DNA of 64,000 nt from Pelagophyceae sp. CCMP2097 (Eukaryota > Sar > Pelagophyceae): NCBI GenBank assembly GCA_026770575.1, contig MU657269.1, positions 76,138 to 140,137 of the forward strand. The letters are read 5' to 3'. The position numbers were made by a program, and so were the translations under genes. Below are positions 51,641 to 63,284 of the stretch, in pieces (positions within the stretch are counted from its first letter, which is position 1; every line of letters starts with the position of its first letter). Under the pieces are notes generated by a model. It was given only the letters and a program-made list of their open reading frames with translations. It had not been told where the DNA came from and did not search any database.

Positions 51641-52737
51641 GCGCGGCTCGGATATTCACCGCCTTGTATACAATTTGTACTCAGACTCTTCTTCGAGTGT
51701 CGCGGGACCCGGGCCGCCGCCGGCGCGGGCCTCTTCGGTGGACCGGTGCTCCGGCAAAGACGCGGGACCGGGAACGACTTTTGCAATCGTCCGCTCGGGG
51801 GTCTCAATCGTGCAAGGTGCGTCGGGAGGGGGGCTCTGTTTCCTTGCGCTACCGTTTCACTTTCATCTTGAGATCGTTGGCGCACATCCCTCGTGATGGC
51901 ATCCCGCAGCGATCACCTTGCGAGTGGACCAATGGCGAACCAGTCGAAGGCCCGAGAACTTGGCTCGGGAGCGCTTTGATCGGATTCCGGCGAATGATAC
52001 AGGGGACCCTTACTTGGACCCTTCTATGTAGCTTGTTCTTGCACCTCGGGTCTTGGAAATAGGGCCCTCCCGAGCTCCGCGCGGCCCCCGGGGGCGGGGG
52101 ACCGGAGGCCGCCCACCGGAGCCCGGGACGGCCCGATCTCTGTGCGCGTCTTGACAGTCGCAGGGTCCCTTCTCCGTGGGATCCTTACCGTCTTGAATGT
52201 GGCTGGCATCTTGCACTACGGTGCCGGTCTCCAACGACCTCCCAAACTCACATTGTCAGCCCTTTCGTCGCAGATTCTCATTGTATGTCGCAGATTGTTA
52301 GCCCAAGACCCGAGTCTGTGCCGTGAACGCCTTGGCCCTTCGGGGTTGATAGCTGTATACCGCCTTTTCATAGAAGGGACCTCGAGGTTTGGTCCGTAGA
52401 CTCGGAATCTCAATCTATCCAAGCGAGGGCGCGGGCAAGCTCACATGCGCGACGCCACCACGCCCGGCCTGCAGCTCAGCGCCGACGGCGCCTCTGCGCC
52501 TGCCAGGCGTCCAACGGCGCCAAAGCCATCGGCTGCATCAACTGCTAGGGCCTCGCCATCCCGCCGCAGCCCGTCCTCAGCGCGAAAAGCTTTGGACAAC
52601 CTCGAGAGGAACCCTTTCAGACCATTTAGCCCCCTCGACCGCGGCCCCGACGCGGCCCCTCGCCGGGCCTCGCTCGACGGTCCCTTTCCTGTGAGCACCT
52701 TGCGTCGACAAGAGGCGACTGGGCTCGTCCGCCGCCT
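51641..52737. other. Intergenic, nothing recognised
   Basis: Only short GC-driven frames on both strands and no domain match. Confidence 0.4.
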
Positions 52738-52960
52738 GCGCCTCCCATCGCGTCCGCAGGCTCGCAGCGCAAAGAGTTCAAAAAGGGCGACGAGCTCGAG
52801 TCGGCGCTGGACTCGATTGGCATCGCGGCGCTCGTCGACGAGATGATCAAAGAAAACCTGACGCCGCGCAACCCGACGAATGTTTCGTCTCGCGTCGATC
52901 CTTTCGAAATCATGGGGGCTCATCAAATCCTAAAAATTCCCGTTGAGAAGTTCCGTTGGA
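52738..52960 (+). other. Coding-like segment, function unknown
   Basis: After a possible acceptor (GCGTCCGCAG) the plus strand reads KEFKKGDELESALDSIGIAA, then LVDEMIKENLTPRNPTNV, typical of an amphipathic helical protein. It may be the last exon of an upstream gene. It does not fit as an exon of the DFRP1-like gene that follows. Confidence 0.3.
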
Positions 52961-53030
52961 TGCGTCGCCTAAGAACGTGCACTATCGTCAAAACCTTCAC
53001 TCCGAGCCCCGCGCCGCGCGCACCGCAGAG

Positions 53031-54852
53031 ATGGGGGGAAAGAAGCTGGACAAGATCAAGGAGCTGCAGAAGAAGGACAAGAACATCGTCGTCGATAAGA
53101 CGTGGGTTTCCTATTAAGAAGCGTGGGGTTTCCGACGGAGTTTCCTCGAGACACTCCCGTCTCGCAAGCCTTGCTGACGAAACCCGTAGGTTCGGCTTGA
53201 AGAACAAAGGCAAGTCGAAGAAGGTCCAGACGTTTGTCTCGCAGGTGCAGTCGCAGTCGAACCATGACAAAGGGTGCGTGGCAGCGTCTTTTGCGTCAAA
53301 CGCTACACGGAGCCATGGACCATGTGCTGAGAGAGACCCGGAGCGGCAGCAGAGGCACTGCAGGGCGAGCCGCGTGGCCTCTGGTGAGCCGCACGGGCCG
53401 CCCACGGCGAGGAGCAAGCGAGATGCAAGCGAGACGGAAGCACAAGCGTCCAAGGGAGCCCGTCCAAGGAAACCCGCCCCATGGCAACCGCGCCGGACGC
53501 CCGCCCCTAGGCGCGCCGAGGAGCTGCGTTCGCAGAAAAAGGCGCAGAAGTCTGCGGCAATTGAAGCGGAGATGGAGATGAGGTCGTTGTTTAGCGAAGG
53601 ATTGTCCATCACGGTCCATCGCGGCGACTTGCGCAAGAAGAAAGTCACCGAGGGCATCGGGGCCGCTGCGGGCGGCGGCGGCGGCGGGCACGGGGCTTCG
53701 GATCATTACGACAGTCAGTGGGCCGAAGCGGAATTGGAAAAAGCTGGGGCGAACCTCGTGGTGGAAGACCGGATTGAGAAGGCGCGCGCGGAGTTTAAAG
53801 CTTCCGGGGTTGTCGGGACGCCGGTCACTTTGGCGACGTTTACGGCTTGGAAGGCTGCAAAACTGGAAAAGAAATTAGACGCCAAGCGGGCTTTGATCAA
53901 GGCCGAGCAACTCAAAAAAAAGGGCGGCAAGGGCTTGTCGATTCTCTCGGGCAGGGATCTGTATCTCATGCAGAAAGATCTCTTCGTCGACGACGCCGAC
54001 GCCGCAGACGACTACGCCAGAGATGCGGCGGATGAAGACGAGGTATACGACGAGCATGGGCGACGGCTGGACGATGGCGACGCCGACGCCACCGCCGACG
54101 CCGCAAACGCAAGCGCCGACGACGCGGGCTTCGCCGCGGTGGACGCGTCTCTTTATTTGGACGACGACGATTTGGACGACGACGATTTGGACGAGCCCGA
54201 AGTGCCGCCGCCGGCCAAGGCGCCCGCGGCGGCGGTCAAGCCGGCTGCGGCGCTGGTCAAGGCGCCGGTCAAGGCGCCGGCTGCAGCGCCGGCCAAGGCG
54301 CAGCCGGTCGCTGCAAAGTCGCCAGCGCCCCCCGCTCCGCCGGCCGCGGCGACGGTGGCCGCCAAGGCGCCGCCGTCTGCGCCGGTGGCGCCGGTGGTGG
54401 TGGTGCCGAAGCCGGTGGTGAAGCTGATTTCGAAAGCGGATGCAGCTGAGGCAAAGGCCAAGGCGGCGAAAGCCTCGGCAAAGGCAGCCGCCTTGAAAGC
54501 CGCCTACGCGGTCACGAAGACGCCCGCGGCAGCGGTGGCGAAAGCGGCGGCCAACGACGCCGCCGCGAAGACGCTGGCGGCGGCGAGTGCGGCGACTACG
54601 AAAGCTGCTTCGGACAAGAAGGCGGCGACGCAGGCGGCCAAAGTTTTAGCGAAGACCAAGGCGGACGCCGCAGACGCGGCGCTGGCGCAGGCCGACGCGG
54701 CGGCGGCGCAGGCGCGGGCGGCGGCGGCGAAGAGTGCGCCGGTCAAGGCGGTTGTGGGGGCGGACGTCGTCGCGGCTGTGAATCAGTCGCTTTATCTCGA
54801 TGACGACGCGGACCTCGACGGCTTAGACGATCTCGACGACCTCGACGACTAG
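53031..54852 (+). CDS. DFRP1/Tma46 (ZC3H15)-like protein without CCCH zinc fingers (three exons)
   Basis: DFRP1 proteins bind and stabilise DRG GTPases on ribosomes. Exons 53031-53101, 53190-53273 and 53511-54852 join in phase and give 498 residues. The start MGGKKLDKIKELQKKDKNIV followed by DKTFGLKNKGKSKKVQTFV is the family N terminus, and the first intron splits exactly at DKT|FGLKNK. The DRG-binding end is also present: LATFTAWKAAKLEKK, then GLSILSGRDLYLMQKDLFVD and an acidic stretch. The two CCCH fingers that normally lie between are absent; the middle instead has a Gly run and HYDSQWAEAELEKAG. A long Ala/Lys/Pro tail ends in DDADLDGLDDLDDLDD. Missing exons cannot be excluded, but the 237-bp intron shows no CCCH. 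Confidence 0.75.
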
Positions 54853-55468
54853 CGCGGCGGGGCCGGCGTGCGCGCTTCGTGGCGGCGGCCACGTGCGGCG
54901 GCGTCGGCACAAAAAAACATAACGCCCATTGCGTCGATCCGCCACACTATCGTCGCACGGCACGCCCGCCGTGCGCCGACGCTGCCTCCGTGCGGCGCCA
55001 CATCGCCGACGCGCCTCGCTCGCTCGAGGGCCGAACACCGGCGCGGTGCACGGCCTCTGCGCTGCGGCGCCGCCGCCGCCGGGCGGGAGAACCGCCCGGC
55101 GCGGCTTGCCAGGTCACTTCTCCTCTCTCGTAAGAGGAGATGCGCGTCCGCCAAAGGAGATGCGCCTCCGCGGCGACCACGCCTCTTTCGTAACGCCTTT
55201 GCGACCGCTCTTTCCGAGGCTGGGGCGCCCCTCCAAGTTGGGGGCCCTTTTCTAGACACCGAATTTTGAGTACGGTATCGAAAGTCGAAACTGATGGCAA
55301 GTCGGAGAATCGCGACGATTGCGCGGTCGGGGTTCGCGGACAATGGCCCTTTTCAAGGTATGAAAGATTTCATAAAGCCCGCCTTCTCGCAACTCAGCGA
55401 TCACCGGACATCCAACCAGAAGCGCGGCGGTCGCACACATGCATCGGCGCGCGTAGACCCCGGCGGCC
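54853..55468. other. Intergenic, nothing recognised
   Basis: Frames are open on both strands without recognisable domains. It holds the upstream region of the GT8-GT64 gene. Confidence 0.4.
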
Positions 55469-58400
55469 ATGGCGCGCGGCGTGCGCTGCATCATCTTCTG
55501 GTGCGTGGCGTATTCGCATCGGTGGCGCCGCGGGCGCATAGGCGTGGCCGCCCGCCGCCGACGCCTCTCCTAGCGCCATCGCCGTCTACGCGGGCGTCGT
55601 CACTCTCCTGGCCGCGCGCCTCCGCGGAAACGAGGCGCCCAGCGACCGCCGAAGAGTGTCGACCGGCGCTTTGCGCGACAGAACGCTCCGCGGCGCGCCG
55701 CCGGCCGCGCCGGCCGCGCCACCGGCCGCGCCGCCGGCCGAGGCCGCGGTGCCCGCGGCGCAGGATGGATTTGCGTCGGAGTCGGAGTTTGAAGTTGTTG
55801 ACTTGGCGGATTGCGCGTTTGTGACGCTTGTGTGCGACGACGAGTCTCTCGTACCAGCGGCCACGCTCTTCGCCTCGTTGCAACTCGCCCGGACAGAGGC
55901 CCAAGTCGTCGCGTTGGTGACGCCCGACGTTTCCGCGCAAGGGTTGGCGGCGCTGCACTCGGCGGGGGCGGTGCGTTTTCGTTCACACACACCCTCCGTG
56001 CCGCCCTCACGCCCTCGCCCCGCGCAGCTGACGTACGCGGCGGCGCACGTCGAGTGCGTGCCGAATGCGCGGGTCCCGGTTGCCGACGACTTTTGCCGAC
56101 CTTGGGCGACTTTTGCTGACCGAGCGACCTTGGTGCCCACCTTTGCAGCCGGCGACCTTTACGCTTTCGTAGGACGCCCTTCGAACGCCGCCAAGGCGCC
56201 CTGTCCAAACGGCTGCGCAAGGGCTGCATATACACCAAGCTGCGCGCGTGGGAGCTGACGAGGTTCAAACGCATCGTGGGGGCGGCGTGGACGACAATAG
56301 CAGCAAACCTTTTCAGAGGCCCGAAACAGAGGGCGTTTGCCGCAATCGTCGCAAGAGATTCAGGCCAGAGGCGCGTCGCAATCGATCCACAGCAGACGCG
56401 TAGGTGCTGCTGGATAGCGATATCCTCGTTACGGCCAATTTGGACACCCTTTTCCAGCGCCGCCGCCTCAGCGCAGTGGCAGACGCCTACCCGCGCATAT
56501 TCAACGCCGGCTTGATCGTCCTGACGCCGGAGAAAGAACTCGCAGAGCGACTAGTCGGCGCCGCTTCCGCTTATAGGTAAGACGGAATGGACACTTTTAT
56601 TACATGGGATATTCCTCGAGGCTATTCCTCGAGGTCTTCCAACCATTCCTCTAGGTCATATGATCAAGGCGACCAAGGCTTCTTGAACGCCTACTTCCAG
56701 GACCACCCAACCGACGCCCTGCCGAAGTCCGATTCCGCGCAAGGGGCGGTTGATGGGCAAGGGTGGGTTGATGGGCAAGGGGGGGTGGCGTGGGGTCAAT
56801 TAGACCCAAAGTACAATTTGCCAATCTCCACGCTCAACAGCCGGTTCGGCAAGCCCTACCAGAAGCACGTCACGCGCAAGGAGGAAGCCATCGGGTGCGC
56901 GGGGGGGGTGAGCGGGGGCGGTGCAACGCCAAATGAAGCGGTGGGCAAGCTTCAAGGAAACCCGCCGGCGAGGGAAACCCGCCGGCTAGGTCGCCGGCGA
57001 GCGAGGCTCTGGCGGTGCTGCACTTCAGCGGCGAATTAAAACCCTGGCGCCTCCTCGGCGCCATCTCGGACGTTGCGGGAAGACGGCCCGATGCAGTTTC
57101 AGCGTTTTGGGACAAGCATTACGAGCCCCGAGCCTTTCTAAGATGGCACAGACTCGCCGACGCCGTCGCGGAGCAGCTGGGCTGCGCGGCGCGCCGGGTC
57201 TACCTTCCTTATCGACCGGAAAACCCCCGAGCCGCCGGTGCCGCGGAAAGAGGCGAAAACGGCAGAGTCGTCTTCTCGACGGAAGCGCCACGCAACGGCT
57301 CTGCGGTCGGCTCCATACCCGGCGAATCGGCCGACGTCTCCGCTGTGTATTGCGGCGTCGAGGCGTGCCCGAACGGCACGCGGGACGCCTGCCGGCCCGA
57401 GACGTGTGCGTGCTGAATTCGCGGGGGGGGCACTTTTCTTCAAAAAAGCGCAGGGGGGCACTCTTCTTGTGTCGAGGACGTGAGTCTTTCGACGCCTTGG
57501 GCAGGCGAGTTGCACGCGGACCTGTTTTCGTCGAGACGGTTCGACACGGTGACGGACCAGCTGACGGTGGTCTTGTCGACGTGCGTCGTCGTCGGGGAAC
57601 GTTATCGAAGCATTCCCATGCTTCCACCTTGCCAAAGAAGAGGTTGCACCTTTCCAAAAAATAGGTTCCGCGGCGGTCGCGTGCCCATCTCTTCGCTAGT
57701 AGACCACTACCTCAACTCGACGTTCGTCTCGCGCGTCGTCGTCATCTGGCACGACCCGAAAACGCCGCCCCCGGAGCGGCCGCCGCCGAAGCGTGTTTCG
57801 AAGAATGGCAAGCTGGTGCGTTTTTAGCAGCGTCCGTCGGTTCAGCGTCCGTCGGGCTCTGCGACGTATGCACGACGCGCCTATTCCGCTTCTGGTGTGC
57901 GTCGGGGGACAGTCAGCAGGCCGCGGAGTTTTGACACAGGGTTCTTGACACGGGGACCTCGCCACAGGGTCCTTTTTACAGGGTTCTTGTCACGGGGACC
58001 TCGTCACAGGGTTCTTGTCTCAGGGACCTTGTCGCCGGGTTCTTGGCGCACGGTTCTTGTCTCAAGGACCTTGTCTCAGGGACCTTGTCTCGGGGTTCTT
58101 TTTACAGGGTTCTGTTTTACAGGGTTCTTGTCACGGGGACCTCGTCGTGGGGACCTTGTCACGGGGACTTTGTCAAAGGGACCTTGTCACAGGGACCTTG
58201 TCCCAGGGACCTTGTCTCGCGAGGGACCTTGTCACAACATCTTATCACACGGGTTTGTGTCACGGGGACGTTGCCACGGGGGGGACGTTGCCACGGGACC
58301 ACTGGACCTTATCAGGGGGGCTTTGCCGGGACCTTGTCACAAGGTCCTTGTCACAAAGGCCTTGTCGCAGGGGTCCTTGCACATGAGACCTTGGCACGGG

Positions 58401-61400
58401 GATCTCGTCACGGGACGTTGCCACGGGGGCCTTGTCACGGGGCCCTTGTCAGGGGAATTTGTCACCGGGACCTCGTCAGGGGAACTTTGTCAGGGGGCCC
58501 TGGTTACTCTTTTTTTTCTCTGAAAAGGGCTTTTTCTGAAAAGGGCTTTTTCTGAAAAGTTGGTTTTCTTCTGAAAAGGCTTTTTCTGAAGATTTTTCCG
58601 AAGATGGCAGGGGGTTCCGGAGGCGCCCAGGACGGCATCCGGCGACCCGTCACCGGCGCCACGGTGCGTGGGGTGCCGGTCGTTGGGATGGGGACTTTGA
58701 GCCGCCACGTGAGACATGAGATGATGGGATGCACCCCATGTATGGGCTCACGGCATGCCGTATGGGCTCATGGGTGCAAGAGGGCCCGATCAATACTCTC
58801 CTTTCCCGGGTCGTTGAAAAGCCCAGAGGGACGGGCCCTTGCAAAGGCCTCTTGCAAGGCCTCTTCGCGATGACTTGCAAAGGCCTCTTTGAAGGGCCTC
58901 TGTCAAGGGCCCTTGCAAGCCCCCACGGTTCCTTGCAATCTCCAGACGGGCCCCTACAAGGCCTCTTTGGCGGCCACTTGCAAGGCCGAATGCGCGGTCA
59001 CTTGCAAGGCCTCTTTGACGGGCCCTATCAATCTACCTCGCACGGTTCCTTGCAAGGGCCCTTACAGGATCCTTCAAGGCTCCTCGCACGGGCCCTGCCT
59101 AGTCTCTCACAAGGGCCCTCTGGACGGTCCCTCTGGAAGGCCCCTCTGGGCGCCCCCTCTGGACGGCCCCTCTGAACCCCTCTAGACAGTCCCTATGGAC
59201 GGTCTCTCTGGATGGTCCCTTTGGACAGTCCATCCAGAAGGCCCCTCTGAACGGTTCCTCTGGACGGGCCCTCTGGACGGCTCCTCTGAACGGGCTCTCT
59301 GGACTGTGTCTCTAACGGTCTCTCTGGACGGTCCCTCTGGACGGCCCTCTGGACGGTCCCTCTGGACGATTCCTCTCGAAGGTCCCTCTACGGGTCTCTT
59401 TTCGACGGTTCCTCGGACCGGTCTCTCTCGAGGGCCCTCTCCCAAACCCCTTTGCGGTCCTTCTGTAAGGTCGCTCTGTAAGGTCGCTCTGGACGGGCCG
59501 CAAAGGCGGCCGCGTCGGACCTTGCCGAGGGAGCTGAGCCGCCGCGCGGGACGTTGGATGATGGGATGCATCCCATATGGGCTCATGCCGTCTGAGATGC
59601 CTTGTCTCAGCGACCTTGTCTCACAGGGATCTCAGTGACTTTGTCTCACAAGGACGTTGTCGCGTTTTTTTTGTCACAAGGGCACGGCAGCGTCGTCACA
59701 GGGACCTTGTCACAGGAACCTTGTCACGGGACGTTGCCACAGCGTTCTTGTCACGGAGCAGTGTCACGGTCCTAGTCGCGGGTCCTTGTCGCGGGTCCTT
59801 GTCGCAGGGACCTTGTCACGGGGTTCTTGTCACAGGGACTTTTGCCATCGGAACTTCCTCACGGGGACTTTGCCATAGGGGCGTTCGCACTCGTAGACGC
59901 AGAGCGACAGAGAGGTCCTTTGAGCGACGAAGAGGCCGGGACGCATCGTGGGACGCTCTCTATCGCAGGGGCTCGCCGCCACGCCGGGGGGCGCCGTTCC
60001 GCCTTGCCCGGCACAAGGTCCTCGAGCGGCGCCGCCCGTATAGTCGTTCGGGCCTCGAAAGGCGCTTCTATAGAAAGCCTATAGAAACCTATGGAAAACG
60101 TATAGAAAGCCTATAGAAACCTATGGGAAACGTATAGAAAACCTATGGAAACCCTACAGAAAATAGGTGACGACGCTTTGGATGCGCAGGGACTCGCCGA
60201 ACAACCGTTTTTTGCCGTTTGACGTCGGCACGAGACACGTGCTCGTCTGCGACGACGACATTTTGGCGAGTTTGGCGATGGAAACGTGGAAACCCCGAAG
60301 CGTCGCGGATGGGCGCGCTGGCCTCTGGTGACGGCGCCGGAGCCGCGGGGGGTCGAGGCTCTCTCGAGGCATCGGGGGATTTCCTAGAGGTTTGCGGCGG
60401 GGGCGTTTGCGTTCGAGGGTCTTGAATTAGGTCTCTTTGGACGACCTGGCTTTCGCCTTTACGGTTGCGAACGAGAACCCGACCAAGCTCGTCTCGCCGT
60501 TCGTGCGCGCCCACGAAATGATGAACTCGAAGTGCGTAGAGGCGCATGATTTCGACCGATGGTTCGGAAGATGGTTCAAAAGATGGTTCAAAAGATGGTT
60601 CGACCGATTGTTCGACCGATGGTTCGACCGATGGTTCGACCCCGAGTCGATTCAGCACCGCATACGCTTCGTGCTTAGGTCGGTCCAGGGCGGTGCGTTT
60701 TCAGAGGCGCGCGCGTTGGAGGGGTACTTTGAAAGAGACGCGTCCTTTACGATCAGCGGTTCCCTTTTTGGAAAGCGCCGTTTTTCTTTTTGGAAAGCCC
60801 TTTTTTTGGAATGGAAATCCGCCAATCGTTATACGGCGTCGACGCACTCGTAGGCGCGCGGCGGTACTCGTTGGCGCTGACGAAGTTTATGCTCGCGCCG
60901 TCTTGGCTGTTGTTCGTGTACGGTTGCGTGTTGGACCCGTCCGTACACGCTTATGTGGACGCCGTCCGAAACTGCGACGACGTCGCCTTCAACCTCGCTC
61001 AAAGCCGCGTCGAAGAACCCGAAAGAGTGGCCTTTTCGGCACGGACCCTGACAAAGGTCCGATCAATACGGGCCGGAGATGGAACCTTCGACGAACCTTC
61101 GACGGTCCGTTCCGCCCCGAAAACGGTCCGATGCGGCTCCTCGACGGCCCCTTTGAGAGCCCAGACGGTTCGGCGGGGGCCGGAGACGGCCCGAGATGGC
61201 ACTTGGACGGACCGGAGACAGGCCCTTTCACGGACCCGTGGTCCGACGCGAGGGTCCTTGGAATGTCCATTGCGGCCGATGTGGTCCTTCGACGGTCCAT
61301 GCGGCCCTCGTCGGTCCTTGGACGGACCCGAGGCGGTCCGGTGCGACCCCTCGTCAAAGGTCCTTTTACTGACCCCTCGAGCGATGGAGAGTACACAGTT

Positions 61401-63229
61401 GCAGAGGCGGCCGCGTTGGCGCGCCGGGGGAGCCGGTCGAGGCGCGCGCCGAGGCATGCTTTCGACGAGTGCCGTCGATAACGTTTCATGGAGTGCCGTC
61501 GAACATTTCAACGAATGCCGTCGAACATTTCAACGAATGCCGTCGAACACGGGACGACGAATGCCGAGACCGACTTTCCAAGACCGCCCACCCTAGGTCG
61601 CCGCCGCCACGGGTGCGCCTTCGCCCGCGTCTCCGCGGGCGCGGCCTCTTCGGACCTTTGTTTCGACAGTCATGAGTCTCAAACTCTTTTGGATCATAAA
61701 AGGACAGGCTCCGGCGCCCCGTTGATGGTCGACGTGGCAGTCCAGGACTTGGGCGAGAGCAAGGCCGGAGGCGGCCTCTCCAAGAAGAGGAACCACATCT
61801 ACGACCGCTTCCGCTGTAAGTGGCGGGGGGGCATTTGTGAAAAGGCCTTGTGGAAAAGGCCTTATGAAAAGGCCTTGTGAAAAGGCCTTGTGAAAAGGCC
61901 TTGTGAAAAGGCCTTGTGAAAAGGCCTTTGACCGACGCCTTTGATGTAGGCTCGTCGGATCTCGAGCGCCTCCTCCGCAACGACGGCCGCTTCGACCGTA
62001 CCGCCCCGTCGCCTCTGAAAGCGGCCTCGACGGCCGCATCGAGATTCGTGAGTCGGGGGTGGCTGCCTCTCTCATTTTTCTACGGCCCGCTTCGGAGGCC
62101 CGCTTCGGAGGCCCGCTTGATGCGAAACATAGATCTCCGCGCGCGTCGAGTTCAAAAACCTCCAAGACGCCCTCGAGGAGATGGCGACGCAGCCAGAGTG
62201 CGTTTCAGCGGGGCGGAGGAAGACTTTGCTTTTGGCCAAAAGAGTTTGCGTGGTCTCGAGATGCGGCGATGCGGCGACTCTCGAGATGCGGCGATTCGGC
62301 GACTTAGGACGTCTTTGACGGACGCGCCGCGCGTGGTGCTGCAGCGCGATTCGACCGTTGGCGTGGACGTGATAAACGACGCGACGGTGGACGCGCGGAA
62401 ACCGGCGGTGCGTGCTTGGCCACGAGACGTTTTGATGAAATTGCCCCCCAGGGCGCCGAGGCGCGCGCGCTGGCCGAGGGCGACCGACTGAGGTGCGCGC
62501 CTTTCGAAAGGTTTCGAAAGGGGCCTTTCGAAAGGTTTCGAAAGGGGGCCTCGAAGAAGTCTCCGAGGGGCCTGTCGCGAGATCGTCTCATAGCCTGCGC
62601 GGCGCATCCGCGCCGGATCCGCGCGCGCTGGTGAAGAAGAAGGTGGTGCACTTCAACAATAATTATGTGGAAGTGCACCTGCCACGGAAGAAGACGCTCG
62701 ACAAGAGAGACGTGAGTCGAAGGCCCCCGGGAAGCGCAGGGCGCGGTTGGGCCGACAAGGTCTTTCGGACGAGTCGGACGAGACGGACAAAGACCCTCCG
62801 CTTTTCAGGTGCTCCTGGCTCCGGCGGCTTCCGGGTGGCCGTCGGAGAGTGACGACCCGCCGGCTTTCAGCGAGCGGCGGACGTACGGGATGATCGGTGC
62901 TCTGAAGGGCCTCGACGTCATACGCAACGAGGCATTCGTCCTTTTAAAGATCCGAAAAAGAGACTTAAAACGTCTCGACAGCCTCGACGAGCGGTGCGCC
63001 TCGACGAAGCCGAGGCCTTGGACCCAGATTTGACCCCAGGCGGGTCGTCGCCCCGATGGCCTTGCGCAGGCGAGGCGTCGTTTTAATGGACCTGGCGCTG
63101 TCCTCCGCAACCCAATCTGGCGCAACCAGCCCGCTCTTCGACGTCGACGGTTTGGGGGCGCCCGTGGGCGATTCTACGAGCGGCGAGGGCCTCGCGGCCG
63201 TCAAAGCACCGCGTCGGGAAAGACACTGA
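55469..63229 (+). CDS. Predicted GT8 (glycogenin-like) - GT64 (exostosin-like) glycosyltransferase, many exons
   Basis: Exon 1 (55469-55500) joins 55574-55970 to make a signal anchor (CIIFCAIAVYAGVVTLLAA), so a type II Golgi protein. The GT8 part spans 55574-57405: FVTLVCDDESLVPAATLFAS, IYTKLRAWELTRFKRI, the DxD motif LLDSDILVTANLDTL, FNAGLIVLTPEK, YDQGDQGFLNAYFQ and LHFSGELKPWRL. Splicing at 57405 (GTGCGT) bypasses a TGA at 57414 and enters the GT64 part: DTVTDQLTVVLST, then VPISSLVDHYLNSTF and VVVIWHDPKTPPPE (57665-57815), NNRFLPFDVGTRHVLVCDDD (60167-60301), LAFAFTVANENPTKLVSPFV (60431-60531), RYSLALTKFMLAP and YVDAVRNCDDVAFNLAQ (about 60853-61010). Later exons 61708-61815, 61950-62047, 62133-62197, 62308-62407, 62452-62492, 62594-62711, 62809-62993 and 63040-63229 stay in phase but encode no domain I know. 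Joins at 56070-56172 and 60532-61708 are unresolved. Two adjacent genes remain possible. Confidence 0.65.
57860..58500 (+). repeat. GGGACCTTGTCACAG / GGGTTCTTGTC tract in a GT8-GT64 intron
   Basis: About 35 units of 13-18 bp (CAGGGACCTTGTC, CGGGGACCTCGTC). A short CTGAAAAGGGCTTTTT repeat follows at 58510-58590. Confidence 0.85.
58790..59500 (+). repeat. CTTGCAAGGCCTCTTTG / CTCTGGACGGTCC tract
   Basis: The first half is AAGGCCTCTT-type units, the second half CTCTGGACGGTCCCT-type units. It lies in the same large intron. Confidence 0.8.
59590..59880 (+). repeat. Second GGGACCTTGTCACAG tract
   Basis: The same unit as 57860-58500, separated from it by the GGACGGTCC tract. Both tracts are bordered by GATGGGATGCA(C/T)CCCAT phrases with GGGCTCA nearby (58724 and 59560). 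Confidence 0.8.
60065..60165 (+). repeat. CTATAGAAACCTATGGAAA minisatellite ending at a splice acceptor
   Basis: Alternating CTATAGAAAG, CTATAGAAAC and CTATGGAAAC units run into ACAGAAAATAG, the acceptor of the exon carrying the GT64 DDD motif. Confidence 0.8.
60545..60650 (+). repeat. 12-bp GATGGTTCGACC repeat
   Basis: About eight units (GATGGTTCAAAA, then GATGGTTCGACC) just downstream of a GTGCGT donor, so intronic. It would encode RWFDRWFD if translated. Confidence 0.75.
61070..61380 (+). repeat. GGACGGTCC-type tract in a GT64 intron
   Basis: Units such as CCTTCGACGGTCCG and CTTGGACGGACC between the RYSLALTK exon and the exon at 61708. Confidence 0.65.
61838..61926 (+). repeat. AAAAGGCCTTGTG repeat before a splice acceptor
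   Basis: About seven units of GAAAAGGCCTTGT, each containing the palindrome AAGGCCTT, ending about 20 bp before the acceptor at 61949. Confidence 0.85.
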
Positions 63230-63284
63230 GGCACCGGGGACGACGCTCGACGGGGGCTTTGGACTGCCATCTGGGGTTCTTTGT

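Noticed and set aside
54868..55269. Open frames between the DFRP1-like and GT8-GT64 genes
   Set aside because: Both strands are open with biased composition and no recognisable motif.
60546..60660. RWFDRWFD repeat as part of the GT64 protein
   Set aside because: It follows a GTGCGT donor and would interrupt a conserved region; it is better explained as an intronic 12-bp repeat.
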